Positions 38,896-48,135 of a stretch of DNA of 64,000 nt are shown piece by piece. Position 1 is the stretch's first letter; each line of letters opens with the position of its first letter. Both the position numbers and the translations under genes were made by a program. A model generated the notes under the pieces. The model saw nothing but the letters and a program-made list of their open reading frames with translations. It was not told the origin of the DNA and did no database searches. The stretch is taken from positions 155,081 through 219,080 of the forward strand of contig NZ_JAANNO010000002.1 in NCBI RefSeq assembly GCF_011250645.1, given 5' to 3'. This DNA is from Motilibacter aurantiacus. GTDB lineage: Bacteria; Actinomycetota; Actinomycetes; Motilibacterales; Motilibacteraceae.

Positions 38896-39797
38896 GCGGC
38901 GACCTCGACGCGGGCCGCGGCGAGGTCCTTGCGGAGCTGGCGCATCTCATCCTCCGTGGCGTCGGGCAGCGGCGGGCGTACCGGCCCGGCCGGCAGGCCC
39001 AGCAGGGTCAGCGCCGCCTTGGCCAGGATCACGCCCTGGGTGCGGAACATGCCGGTGAACACCGGCAGCAGCTGCCGGTGCAGCGCGAGCGCGCGGGCGG
39101 GGTCGCCGGCGGCGTACGCGTCGATCATCTCGCGGGTCTCCCGGGCGACGACGTGGGTGACCACGCCGACCACGCCCACCGCCCCGACCGAGAGCAGCGG
39201 CAGCGTGAGCGCGTCGCTGCCGGAGTAGTAGGCCAGCGACGTGCGGGCGAGCACCTCGCTCGTGGCCGCCAGGTCGTCCTTGGCGTCCTTGACCGCCGCG
39301 ATGCGCGGGTGCTCGGCCAGCCGCAGCAGGGTGTCGGTCGCGATGGCCTGGCCGGTGCGCACCGGGATGTCGTACAGCATCACCGGCAGCCCGGTCGCGT
39401 CGGCGACCGTCCCGAAGTGCGCGAGCAGCCCGGACTGCGGCGGGCGGCTGTAGTACGGCGTCACCACGAGCAGGCCGTGCGCGCCGGCCTTCTCGGCCTC
39501 GCGGGCCAGCTCGCAGCTGTGCGCGGTGTTGCTGGTGCCCACCCCGGCGACCACCGTCGCGCGGTCGCCCACGGCCTCGACGACCGCCCGGACGAGGGCC
39601 TCCTTCTCCGCGTCGCTCGTCGTGGCCGACTCCCCCGTGGTCCCGTTGACGACCAGGCCGTCGTTCCCGGCGTCCACCAGAGCCGTCGCCAGGCGCTGCG
39701 CCCCGGGCAGGTCGAGCGCGCCGTCGGCGGTGAAGGGGGTGACCATCGCGGTCAGGACCGTGCCGAAGGGCCGGCCGGGCGATGTCGACGAGGGCAT
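38892..39797 (-). CDS. dapA: 4-hydroxy-tetrahydrodipicolinate synthase
   Basis: A 301-aa TIM-barrel aldolase condensing pyruvate with aspartate semialdehyde, the first committed step to diaminopimelate and lysine. NGTTGESATT (51-60) binds substrate, Tyr142 is in LYDIPVRTG, and the Schiff-base Lys170 is in IAAVKDAKDD. ATG at 39797. The next step, DapB, is encoded at 45901-46647. Upstream of rnj with a four-base overlap. Confidence 0.95.
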   Translation of the reverse strand: MPSSTSPGRPFGTVLTAMVTPFTADGALDLPGAQRLATALVDAGNDGLVVNGTTGESATTSDAEKEALVRAVVEAVGDRATVVAGVGTSNTAHSCELAREAEKAGAHGLLVVTPYYSRPPQSGLLAHFGTVADATGLPVMLYDIPVRTGQAIATDTLLRLAEHPRIAAVKDAKDDLAATSEVLARTSLAYYSGSDALTLPLLSVGAVGVVGVVTHVVARETREMIDAYAAGDPARALALHRQLLPVFTGMFRTQGVILAKAALTLLGLPAGPVRPPLPDATEDEMRQLRKDLAAARVEVAA

Positions 39798-40001
39798 GCC
39801 GCAACGGTACCGGGCAGCGGCCGGCGGCCCGTGTGACGGCCGGTCACCAGGTGCCCGGGCCGGCCCCCGGGAGGCCTGCCGACGGCCTCACGGCTGGAGG
39901 ATGTCGGCTCATCTGCGGTGTGATGTGATTGCGGACGGTGACTCACGGTCAAGCATCCGGCCGATTTTCACAGGGTTCCCTGCACGCGAGACAGGAGAGG
40001 C

Positions 40002-40343
40002 GTGGACCTCAGCACCTGGAAATCGGAGCGCGACGGCAAGCGGGCGATCGTCCACGTGACGGGCGAGATCGACCTCGAGACCGGTCCCCGGCTGCGTGAG
40101 TTCCTGACCTCAGAGCTCAACCAGCTGTCGGCCCCGTCGGGCGAGCTGGTGCTCGACCTCACCGCCGTGACGTTCTGCGACTCCAGCGGGCTGCAGGCGC
40201 TCATCGCCACCCTGCGCCGCGCCCGGCTGCTCGGCGTCCGCCTGGTGCTGCGCGTCATCCCCGACAGCCGCTTCGCCCGCTTCCTCGCGCTCGCCGGGGT
40301 CAGCGAGCTGTTCGAGCTCGAGGACGGCACGGCGCAGGCCTGA
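40002..40343 (+). CDS. STAS-domain anti-sigma factor antagonist
   Basis: A 113-aa single STAS domain (RsbV/SpoIIAA type). The phosphorylatable Ser lies in FCDSSGLQALI, after the family strand LVLDLTAV. The GTG at 40002 follows AGGAGAGG. Unphosphorylated antagonists bind an anti-sigma kinase and release a sigma factor; no kinase or sigma gene is adjacent, so the partner is encoded elsewhere. Divergent from dapA. Confidence 0.9.
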   Translation: MDLSTWKSERDGKRAIVHVTGEIDLETGPRLREFLTSELNQLSAPSGELVLDLTAVTFCDSSGLQALIATLRRARLLGVRLVLRVIPDSRFARFLALAGVSELFELEDGTAQA

Positions 40344-40365
40344 CGGCCGCGGGGACGGCCGGCGG

Positions 40366-40746
40366 TCAGCCGACCCGCGTCAGCAGGCAGAACTCGTTGC
40401 CCTCCGGGTCGCGCCAGACCTGCCAGGGGCTGACATCGCCCCGCTCGTGGAGCGGCCCGGCGGGCCGGGCGCCCAGCATCGCGGCCCTGCGGCCGGCGGC
40501 CTCCACGTCGGGCACGGTGATGTCGAGGTGGAGACGGTTCTTGACCTGCTTGCGCTCGGGCACGCGCTGGAACGACAGGGCCATCCCACCGCCCGGCAGG
40601 GGCTCGAGGTCCACCCAGTGCTCGTCGCTCTGCGTCACCTGCAGCCCGAGCAGCCCGCCCCAGAAGCGGCTGACCACGGCCAGGTCGCTGCAGTCGACGA
40701 TCAGGTTGCTCACGACCCCGTCGACGAGGGCCGGGGCCGCGCTCAC
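40366..40746 (-). CDS. VOC/glyoxalase-family protein
   Basis: A 126-aa vicinal-oxygen-chelate protein. I use the GTG at 40746, which overlaps the stop of the upstream small gene (GTGA). Paired beta-alpha-beta-beta-beta modules: VVSNLIVDCSDLAVVSRFWGGLLG, NRLHLDITVPDVEAAGRRA and VWRDPEGNEFCLL. Short actinobacterial members of this kind are often bleomycin-resistance-like or of unknown substrate. Probably a dimeric cytoplasmic protein. Confidence 0.85.
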   Translation of the reverse strand: MSAAPALVDGVVSNLIVDCSDLAVVSRFWGGLLGLQVTQSDEHWVDLEPLPGGGMALSFQRVPERKQVKNRLHLDITVPDVEAAGRRAAMLGARPAGPLHERGDVSPWQVWRDPEGNEFCLLTRVG

Positions 40747-40940
40747 GCCCGCGCCCCGGCCGCCGCGCGCCAGCACATGACGTCCCCGCCCGACGGGCCG
40801 GCAGCTGCGCGGGGCCGCCGGCCGCGGCCCGCCCGGCGACTGGACCGCGGGGGCGCCGCCGCCCGGTCGCGGCGCTGCTCCTGCGCCGCGTTGCGCAGCC
40901 CCATGAGGTAGGCCTGTGCGACCACGTAGGTGGGATCCAT
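40743..40940 (-). CDS. 65-residue hypothetical protein coupled to the VOC gene
   Basis: The ATG at 40940 has a strong GAGGAGG just upstream. The product starts MDPTYVVAQAYLMGLRNAAQEQRRDRAAA and becomes Arg/Pro/Gly rich. Its stop overlaps the VOC start (GTGA, 40746-40743). The N-terminal half resembles a short amphipathic helix. It may be a real small protein or a leader that couples translation of the VOC gene. Confidence 0.5.
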   Translation of the reverse strand: MDPTYVVAQAYLMGLRNAAQEQRRDRAAAPPRSSRRAGRGRRPRAAAGPSGGDVMCWRAAAGARA

Positions 40941-41042
40941 CGCTCCTCCTCGTCGGTGAGTGGCCCGTCGAGCATGTCACTGGTGTAGACGTTATGCCGG
41001 TTACACATTGGGCGCAACCACCGAAACAGTTACGCTGGTGTC

Positions 41043-41639
41043 ATGAGCGACCACGGGCCCGCGGCAGGCGATGTCGTCCCGGAGCACGCCTCGCTCGTCC
41101 GCGCCTTCGCCAACACGCTCGACGTCGACGAGGGCACCGATGAGCTGGCCGACGTCGCGCGCCTGCGGGCGTGGCTCGTGTCGGCACGCCTGCTGGCACC
41201 GGACGCGGCGGCGGACGAGGCCGACCTCGCGCTCGCCCGGGACGTGCGCAGCGGGCTGCGCGCCGCCCTCGTCGGCCACGGCGAGGCCGCGCACGGGCCG
41301 GTCGACCCCGCGGACGCCGCACGCGCCGTCGCGCGGCTCGACGGCCTCGCCGCCCGACTACCGCTGCACGTCGCCTTCACGACGGGCTCGCCCCGGCTCG
41401 TGGCGGGCGGGGACGGCGTGCGCGCAGCGCTCGCACAGGTGCTCGTCGCGGCCGCGCGCAGCGGCGCGGACGGCTCGTGGCAGCGGCTGAAGATCTGCCC
41501 GGACGACAGCTGCTCATGGGCGTTCTACGACGAGTCGCGCAACCGCTCACGCGCCTGGTGCGGGACCGGCTGCGCGAACAAGAACAAGGTGCGGGCCTAC
41601 CGCTCCCGCCGGCGGGCGGCCGACGCGGCGGCGCGATGA
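41043..41639 (+). CDS. CGNR zinc-finger / ABATE-domain regulator
   Basis: A 198-aa protein. The N-terminal ABATE-like (stress-induced) domain (about 18-140) holds FANTLDVDEGTDELADVARLRAWL. The C-terminal CGNR zinc finger is RLKICPDDSCSWAFYDESRNRSRAWCGTGCANKNKVRAYR-like, with four Cys ligands (split here as CPDDSC and CGTGC). The family is thought to bind DNA. It overlaps azlC by four bases (ATGA), so it probably regulates, and is co-made with, the amino acid exporter. Confidence 0.87.
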   Translation: MSDHGPAAGDVVPEHASLVRAFANTLDVDEGTDELADVARLRAWLVSARLLAPDAAADEADLALARDVRSGLRAALVGHGEAAHGPVDPADAARAVARLDGLAARLPLHVAFTTGSPRLVAGGDGVRAALAQVLVAAARSGADGSWQRLKICPDDSCSWAFYDESRNRSRAWCGTGCANKNKVRAYRSRRRAADAAAR

Positions 41640-42325
41640 CGCTTCCTCCTGAGCGCCGCCGGGCCGTGCTGCGCACCTCGCTGGGCGTCGGCGTGGCCAC
41701 CGGCGCGTACGGGGTGTCGTTCGGCGCCCTCGCCACCGCGAGCGGGCTCGACGTGCTGCAGGCGTGCGCCCTGTCCCTGCTCGCCTTCAGCGGCGCCTCC
41801 CAGTTCGCCTTCGTCGGGGTCGTGGCCGGCGGCGGCGCGCTGCTGTCGGGGACGGCGACCTCGGTCCTGCTCGGCGCCCGCAACGGGTTCTACGGGCTGC
41901 GCATCGCCGAGATCCTGCGCGTGCGCGGCGTGCGCCGGCTGGCAGCGGCACAGCTGACGATCGACGAGTCCACCGCAGTGGCGGTCGCGCAGCCCGAAGA
42001 GCCCGCCGCCCGGCTCGGCTTCTGGTCCACCGGGCTCGCGATCTACGTGCTGTGGAACCTCGCCACCCTCGTCGGCGCGATCGGCGGCACGGCCATGGGC
42101 GACCCGGCGGAGTGGGGCCTCGACGCCGCCGCGCCGGCCGCGTTCCTCGCCCTCGTCGCGCCGCGGCTGCAGGGGCGGCGCACCGTCCTCGTCGCGGTGG
42201 TCGCCGCCCTGCTGGCGCTCGCCCTCGTGCCCGTCTCCCCTGCCGGGGTCCCGGTCATGGCCGGCGCGCTGCTGGCCGTCACCGGCGCCGTCCTCGTGCG
42301 CGCGTCCGCGCAGGTGCCCCGGTGA
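41636..42325 (+). CDS. azlC: AzlC-family branched-chain amino acid exporter, large subunit
   Basis: A 229-aa membrane protein. The ATG at 41636 overlaps the regulator stop; the longer open frame is a shadow. Family pattern: GVSFGALATASGLDVLQACALSLLAFSGASQFAFVG and LLGARNGFYGLRI, with about six membrane helices. It works with AzlD in export of branched-chain amino acids or analogues. The stop overlaps the azlD GTG. Confidence 0.9.
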   Translation: MTLPPERRRAVLRTSLGVGVATGAYGVSFGALATASGLDVLQACALSLLAFSGASQFAFVGVVAGGGALLSGTATSVLLGARNGFYGLRIAEILRVRGVRRLAAAQLTIDESTAVAVAQPEEPAARLGFWSTGLAIYVLWNLATLVGAIGGTAMGDPAEWGLDAAAPAAFLALVAPRLQGRRTVLVAVVAALLALALVPVSPAGVPVMAGALLAVTGAVLVRASAQVPR

Positions 42326-42627
42326 CCGTGTGGGCCGGCATCCTGCTCACCAGCGCCGGGGTCTACCTGCTCAAGCTCGCCGGCCTGCTGGTCCCGCCCA
42401 GGGCGCTCGAGCCGCCCCGCGTCCGCCTCGCGGCCACGCTGCTGCCGGTCGCCCTGCTCTCGGCGCTCGTCGCGGTGCAGACGCTGTCCACCGGGCGCGA
42501 GCTGGCCGTGGACGCCCGGCTGGCCGGCGTCGCGGCGGGCGGCGTCGCGCTGCTGCTGCGCGCGCCCTTCCTCGTGGTCGTCGCGGTCGCCGCGGGGACG
42601 GCCGCGCTGCTGCGCGCCGTCACCTGA
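42322..42627 (+). CDS. azlD: AzlD-family exporter, small subunit
   Basis: A 101-aa membrane protein with four hydrophobic segments (for example GILLTSAGVYLLKLAGLLV and LAATLLPVALLSALVAV). GTG at 42322 overlapping the azlC stop (GTGA). It is the usual small partner of AzlC. Operon: CGNR regulator-azlC-azlD. Confidence 0.9.
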   Translation: MTVWAGILLTSAGVYLLKLAGLLVPPRALEPPRVRLAATLLPVALLSALVAVQTLSTGRELAVDARLAGVAAGGVALLLRAPFLVVVAVAAGTAALLRAVT

Positions 42628-42724
42628 CCCGGCCACCGGCCGAAGTCGACATAACGGAAGTCATCCGCGCGCGCGGCGGGCCGCCCCTAGCGTGGACGGC
42701 CAGCCCGGCAGGAGGAGACGCGCG

Positions 42725-45364
42725 ATGGCGGCCGACGACGACGCGACGGCGCACGGCCCGGCGACGGGTGCGGGCTCTGCCCCGGAGGCGCTGCGCCGCG
42801 TCGCGCGTGCCGAGCCGGGCCGGGTCGCGGTCTGCGTGACGGGGAGCGACGGGCCCGAGCTGACGACGTACGCCGAGCTCGACCGCGCCGTCGACCGGCT
42901 CGCGCAGGCGCTGGCCGCCGAGCTCGGGCCGCCGGTGCACGGGGCGCACCGCGTCGCCGTGCGGCTGCACGGCCCGCTCGAGGTCGTCGTCGCGACCCTC
43001 GCCCTGGAGCGGGCCGCCCTCGCGGTCGTGCCCGTCGACCCGAGCGCGCCGATCGAGCGCGTCGAGGCGATCCTCGCCGACGTCGAGGCGGCCCTGCTGC
43101 TCAGCGACGTCCCGGGGGACGCCGACGAGGTGGGCCGGCGGGTCGAGCACCCCCTCGGGCTGGGCGTCGAGCCGGTGGCCGGGTTGCCGGCGGCCCAGCC
43201 CTCCCCCGACGCGCTGGCGGCGGTGATGTTCACCTCCGGCTCGACCGGCACCCCGAAGGGGATCGTCGTCCCGCACGCCCAGCGTCAGGCCTTCGCCCGC
43301 TGGGTCGACCGCTTCTGGGCGCTGCCGGACGGCGCCCGGGTCGGCACGCTCTCGGTCGGCACCGTGGGGTTCTACGAGGCGCTCGTGCGCGGCACCGTGA
43401 TGTGCGGCGGCACCCTGCACGCCTATCCGGTACGCCGCCTCGGCCTCGGCGCGCTGGCCCCCTGGCTGCTGGAGCACCGCATCCAAGCCCTGCCGCTCGT
43501 GCCGACCCTGCTGCGCGCGCTCGTGCCGGCGCTCCCGCCCGGCCTGCGGTTCCCCGACCTCACCACCGTCGTGCTGGGCGCCGAGGCCCCCACCTGGGAG
43601 GACGTCCGGCTGCTGCGCACCGTCCTGCCGCCCGGCGCCACGGTCTACAACCTCTACGGCACCACCGAGACCGGGTCGGTCGCCGGCCTCGCGCTGCCGG
43701 GCGACGCCCCGCTCGGCGAGGGCCGGCTGCCCGCGGGCCGGGCCATCGACGGCTGCCGCATCGAGATCACCGGCGAGGACGGCACCGTGCTGCCCGCGGG
43801 GGTGCGCGGCGAGGTCACGGTGGTGACGGCGTACGGCGGCACCGGATACTGGAACCGGCCCGAGCAGACCCGGGCGGTGTGGCGGGCACGCCCGGACGGC
43901 ACGGTCGGCTGCCGGACCGGTGACGCGGGCACGCTCGGCGCCGACGGCGTGCTGCAGTGCCACGGCCGCATGGACCACGTCGTCAAGATCGCCGGCAACC
44001 GGGTCGAGCTCGGCGAGGTCGAGTCCGCCCTGCAGGCGGCCGACGGCGTCGCCGGAGCCGCCGCGGTGGGCCGGCCCGATGCGGAGGGCGACGTCCGGCT
44101 GCACGCCTTCGTCACCGCCGCCGCGGACGCCGTCCTGCACCCGGCCGCGCTGCGCGGACGGCTGGCCCGCCGGCTGCCCGGCTACATGCTCCCGGACTCG
44201 ATCACCATCCTGGACGAGCTGCCCGGGCTGCCCGGGGGCAAGGTCGACCGCAGCGCGCTGCCCGAGCCGGCTCTCCGGCGCGAGCGACCGGCCGCCGCGG
44301 CCTCCTCGCAGCTGGAGGCCGCGCTCGTCGCGGTCTGGCAGGAGGTGCTCGGCCGCGAGGTCGGGGCGGACGACGACTTCTTCGACCTCGGCGGCGACTC
44401 GCTGCGCGCCGCCCGGGCCTTCGCGCTCATGAAGGCGCGGCTCGGCTACGACCGGCCGATCTCGCTGCTGCTGGACGCCCCGACGGTCGCGCTGCTCGCC
44501 GCCGCGCTGGAGGCGGGCGTCGACGGCTGGGAGCCGCTGGTCCCGGTGCGGGTGGCCGGCGAGAAGCCGCCGGTCTTCCTCGTCCACGGCGGCGGGGGCA
44601 ACGTGCTCTTCGCCCGCCGGCTGGCCCAGGGGCTGCCCGACGGCCACCCGGTCTACGCCTTCCAGGCGCCGACCCTCTCCGGCCGGGCCTCCGAGGAGCG
44701 CACGCTGGAGGAGCTGGCCGCGCGGTACGTCGCCGAGGCCCGGCGCTGTGCCCCGGACGGGCCGTACCTGCTGTTCGGCTACTCCCTCGGCGGCGTCATC
44801 GCCTTCGAGATGGCGCTGCAGCTGCAGGCAGCGGGCGCGCAGGTGGGCCTGCTCGCGATGGGCGACAGCGACCTGCCGGCCGTCGCGCCGGCCCCGTCGA
44901 TCCCGCTGGCCCGGCGCGCCGCCGACCGGCTCGGCGAGCTGCGCGGCCTCCCCCCGCAGCAGGCCCTGCGCCGCGCGGCCCGGCTGCCCGGCAACCAGGC
45001 CCGCAACCTCCCCGCTGCGCTACGCCTGCGCGGCCTGCGCCGCCAGTGGCGCGAGCAGCTCGCACAGGTGGCGCCGGGCGCGCCGGTCGACGTCGAGTTC
45101 CGGGTCGCGTGGAGCCTGCAGGAGAGCGGGAGGCTGCTGGCGGCGTACGCGCCGGCCCGGGCTTTCGACGGCTCGGTGGTCATGGTGAGCGCCAGCGAGT
45201 CCCGGCGCGACCATGCCGGTGAGTGGGCGCCGTACGTCACCGGGAAGGTGCACGTCGAGCAGGTGGACGGCCGGCACGAGAGCCTGCTGCAGGGCGAGCG
45301 GATCGACGCGGTCGCCGCGGCGCTCGCGGCAGCCCTCGGCCGGGTGGGGGCCCTGCGCAGCTGA
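42725..45364 (+). CDS. stand-alone A-T-TE non-ribosomal peptide synthetase-like enzyme
   Basis: An 879-aa single-module enzyme. The ATG at 42725 follows GGAGGAG. The adenylation domain (about 20-500) has FTSGSTGTPKG (A3), NLYGTTETG (A5), GCRTGDAG (A7), KIAGNRVELGEVE (A8) and GKVDRSALPEP (A10, catalytic Lys). The carrier domain has the phosphopantetheine Ser near 558 in DLGGDSLRAA. The thioesterase (about 600-879) has GYSLGG near 686 and a C-terminal His in VDGRHESLLQ. It has no condensation domain. At the position of the Asp that normally holds the amino-acid amino group (the FDxS core) this enzyme reads VGTVGFYEA without an Asp, so the substrate is probably not an alpha-amino acid. No MbtH, phosphopantetheinyl transferase or tailoring gene is adjacent. 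Confidence 0.88.
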   Translation: MAADDDATAHGPATGAGSAPEALRRVARAEPGRVAVCVTGSDGPELTTYAELDRAVDRLAQALAAELGPPVHGAHRVAVRLHGPLEVVVATLALERAALAVVPVDPSAPIERVEAILADVEAALLLSDVPGDADEVGRRVEHPLGLGVEPVAGLPAAQPSPDALAAVMFTSGSTGTPKGIVVPHAQRQAFARWVDRFWALPDGARVGTLSVGTVGFYEALVRGTVMCGGTLHAYPVRRLGLGALAPWLLEHRIQALPLVPTLLRALVPALPPGLRFPDLTTVVLGAEAPTWEDVRLLRTVLPPGATVYNLYGTTETGSVAGLALPGDAPLGEGRLPAGRAIDGCRIEITGEDGTVLPAGVRGEVTVVTAYGGTGYWNRPEQTRAVWRARPDGTVGCRTGDAGTLGADGVLQCHGRMDHVVKIAGNRVELGEVESALQAADGVAGAAAVGRPDAEGDVRLHAFVTAAADAVLHPAALRGRLARRLPGYMLPDSITILDELPGLPGGKVDRSALPEPALRRERPAAAASSQLEAALVAVWQEVLGREVGADDDFFDLGGDSLRAARAFALMKARLGYDRPISLLLDAPTVALLAAALEAGVDGWEPLVPVRVAGEKPPVFLVHGGGGNVLFARRLAQGLPDGHPVYAFQAPTLSGRASEERTLEELAARYVAEARRCAPDGPYLLFGYSLGGVIAFEMALQLQAAGAQVGLLAMGDSDLPAVAPAPSIPLARRAADRLGELRGLPPQQALRRAARLPGNQARNLPAALRLRGLRRQWREQLAQVAPGAPVDVEFRVAWSLQESGRLLAAYAPARAFDGSVVMVSASESRRDHAGEWAPYVTGKVHVEQVDGRHESLLQGERIDAVAAALAAALGRVGALRS

Positions 45365-45415
45365 GCAGCCTGCCGGCGCGGATGACCGGGCCTCGGCGGC
45401 GGCGCCGTCGTCGCA

Positions 45416-45444
45416 GCCGGCAGGACGCCGGCGCAGCTGCCGGC
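45416..45444. terminator. hairpin between convergent genes
   Basis: GCCGGCAG (45416-45423) pairs with CTGCCGGC (45437-45444) around a 13-nt loop, between the stops at 45364 and 45455. Confidence 0.5.
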
Positions 45445-45454
45445 ACCGGCGCGC

Positions 45455-46747
<1,293 letters not shown>

Positions 46748-46780
46748 GGGAGCAGCGGCGGTGCCGCAGGGCGGCGGAAG

Positions 46781-48133
46781 CTAAGCGACGGCGGAGAACT
46801 CGCGCCCCGCGTCGAACGGGCCGACGACGGCGAGCGTCGGCGTCACCGTCAGCAGGTCCTGCGCCACGGCCTGCACGTCGTCGAGCGTCACGGCCGAGAT
46901 CTGGGCCAGGACCGCGTCGATCCCGGCCAGCTCGCCGTAGACCAGCTCGGCCTTGCCCAGCCGGCTCATCCGGGCGCCGGTGTCCTCCAGCCCGAGGACG
47001 AGGCCGCCGCGCAGCTGGCCCTGGCCACGGACGAGCTCGTCGCGGGTGATCCCGCTCGCGGCGACCAGCTCGAGCTGCTCGCGGCAGACGGCCAGCACGT
47101 CGTCGACCTTCTTGGGCAGGCAGCCGGCGTAGATGCCGAAGACTCCCGCGTCGGCGTACTGGGCGTTGTAGCTGTAGACCGAGTACGCCATGCCGCGCTT
47201 CTCGCGCACCTCCTGGAAGAGGCGCGAGCTCATCCCGCCGCCGAGCGCGGCGTTCAGCACGCCGAGGGCGAAGCGGCGCTCGTCCGTGCGCGAGACGCCG
47301 GGCACGCCGAGCACGAGGTTCGCCTGCTCCGTGCGGCGCTCCTCGACCCGCGTGCCGCCGAGGCCGCGCGGGGCCTTCGTGGCGCCCAGGCGCGGCGGGG
47401 CCGGCACGTCGTCGCCGCCGAGCGCCCCCGCCTTGTCGAAGGCGGAGCGGACCAGGCGGACGACCTTGGCGTGGTCGACGTTGCCCGCCACCGTGACGAC
47501 CATGGCCGAGGGCTTGTAGCGCCGCTTGTAGTAGCCGTGGATCGCCGAGCGCGACAGCGCCGACACCGAGTCGACCGTGCCGGTGACCGGGCGCCCGAGC
47601 GGCGCATCGCCGAAGATCGCCTCGCTGAAGAGCTCGTGCACCGCGTCGGTCGGGTCGTCGTCGTGCATCGCGATCTCTTCGAGGATCACGCCTCGCTCCT
47701 GCTCCACGTCCGCCGTGCTGACGGTCGAGGAGGTGACGAGGTCGCACACCACGTCGACCGCCAGCGGCAGGTCCTCGTCGAGGACCCGCGCGTAGTAGCA
47801 GGTGTATTCCTTCGTGGTGAAGGCGTTCATCTCGCCGCCGACCGCGTCGATCGTCGAGGAGATGTCCAGCGCGGTGCGCCGCTTCGTGCCCTTGAAGAGC
47901 AGGTGCTCGAGGTAGTGCGAGGCGCCGGCCAGGGACGGCGCCTCGTCGCGCGAGCCGACGCCGATCCAGATGCCGACGGTCGCGGAGCGCACCCCCGGCA
48001 GGGCCTCGGTCACGACGCGCAGACCGCCGGGGAGGACGGTGCGGCGGACAGTGCCGCCGCTCCCGTCCTCCCCGGTCAGCGTGCGCGTGGTGCCCGGGCG
48101 CTGCGGTCGCAGAGCGTTCGTCCGGGCAGCCAC
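46781..48133 (-). CDS. M16-family zinc peptidase
   Basis: A 450-aa pitrilysin-type metallopeptidase (PepR/YmxG/MppB-like). The inverted zinc motif HYLEH is at 73-77, and the downstream Glu ligand lies in the ILEEIAMHDDDPTDAVHE region. The C-terminal half carries the RGQGQLRGGLVLGLED element of the second M16 domain. GTG at 48133, two bases after the pnp stop, so it is the third gene of the rpsO-pnp-M16 transcript. Family members degrade peptides in the cytoplasm or at the membrane; no signal peptide here. Confidence 0.9.
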   Translation of the reverse strand: MAARTNALRPQRPGTTRTLTGEDGSGGTVRRTVLPGGLRVVTEALPGVRSATVGIWIGVGSRDEAPSLAGASHYLEHLLFKGTKRRTALDISSTIDAVGGEMNAFTTKEYTCYYARVLDEDLPLAVDVVCDLVTSSTVSTADVEQERGVILEEIAMHDDDPTDAVHELFSEAIFGDAPLGRPVTGTVDSVSALSRSAIHGYYKRRYKPSAMVVTVAGNVDHAKVVRLVRSAFDKAGALGGDDVPAPPRLGATKAPRGLGGTRVEERRTEQANLVLGVPGVSRTDERRFALGVLNAALGGGMSSRLFQEVREKRGMAYSVYSYNAQYADAGVFGIYAGCLPKKVDDVLAVCREQLELVAASGITRDELVRGQGQLRGGLVLGLEDTGARMSRLGKAELVYGELAGIDAVLAQISAVTLDDVQAVAQDLLTVTPTLAVVGPFDAGREFSAVA

Positions 48134-48135
48134 TC

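Noticed and set aside
42725-45364. A full secondary-metabolite gene cluster around the A-T-TE enzyme
   Set aside because: Neighbours are an amino acid exporter, a small membrane protein and dapB; no tailoring, MbtH or phosphopantetheinyl transferase genes.
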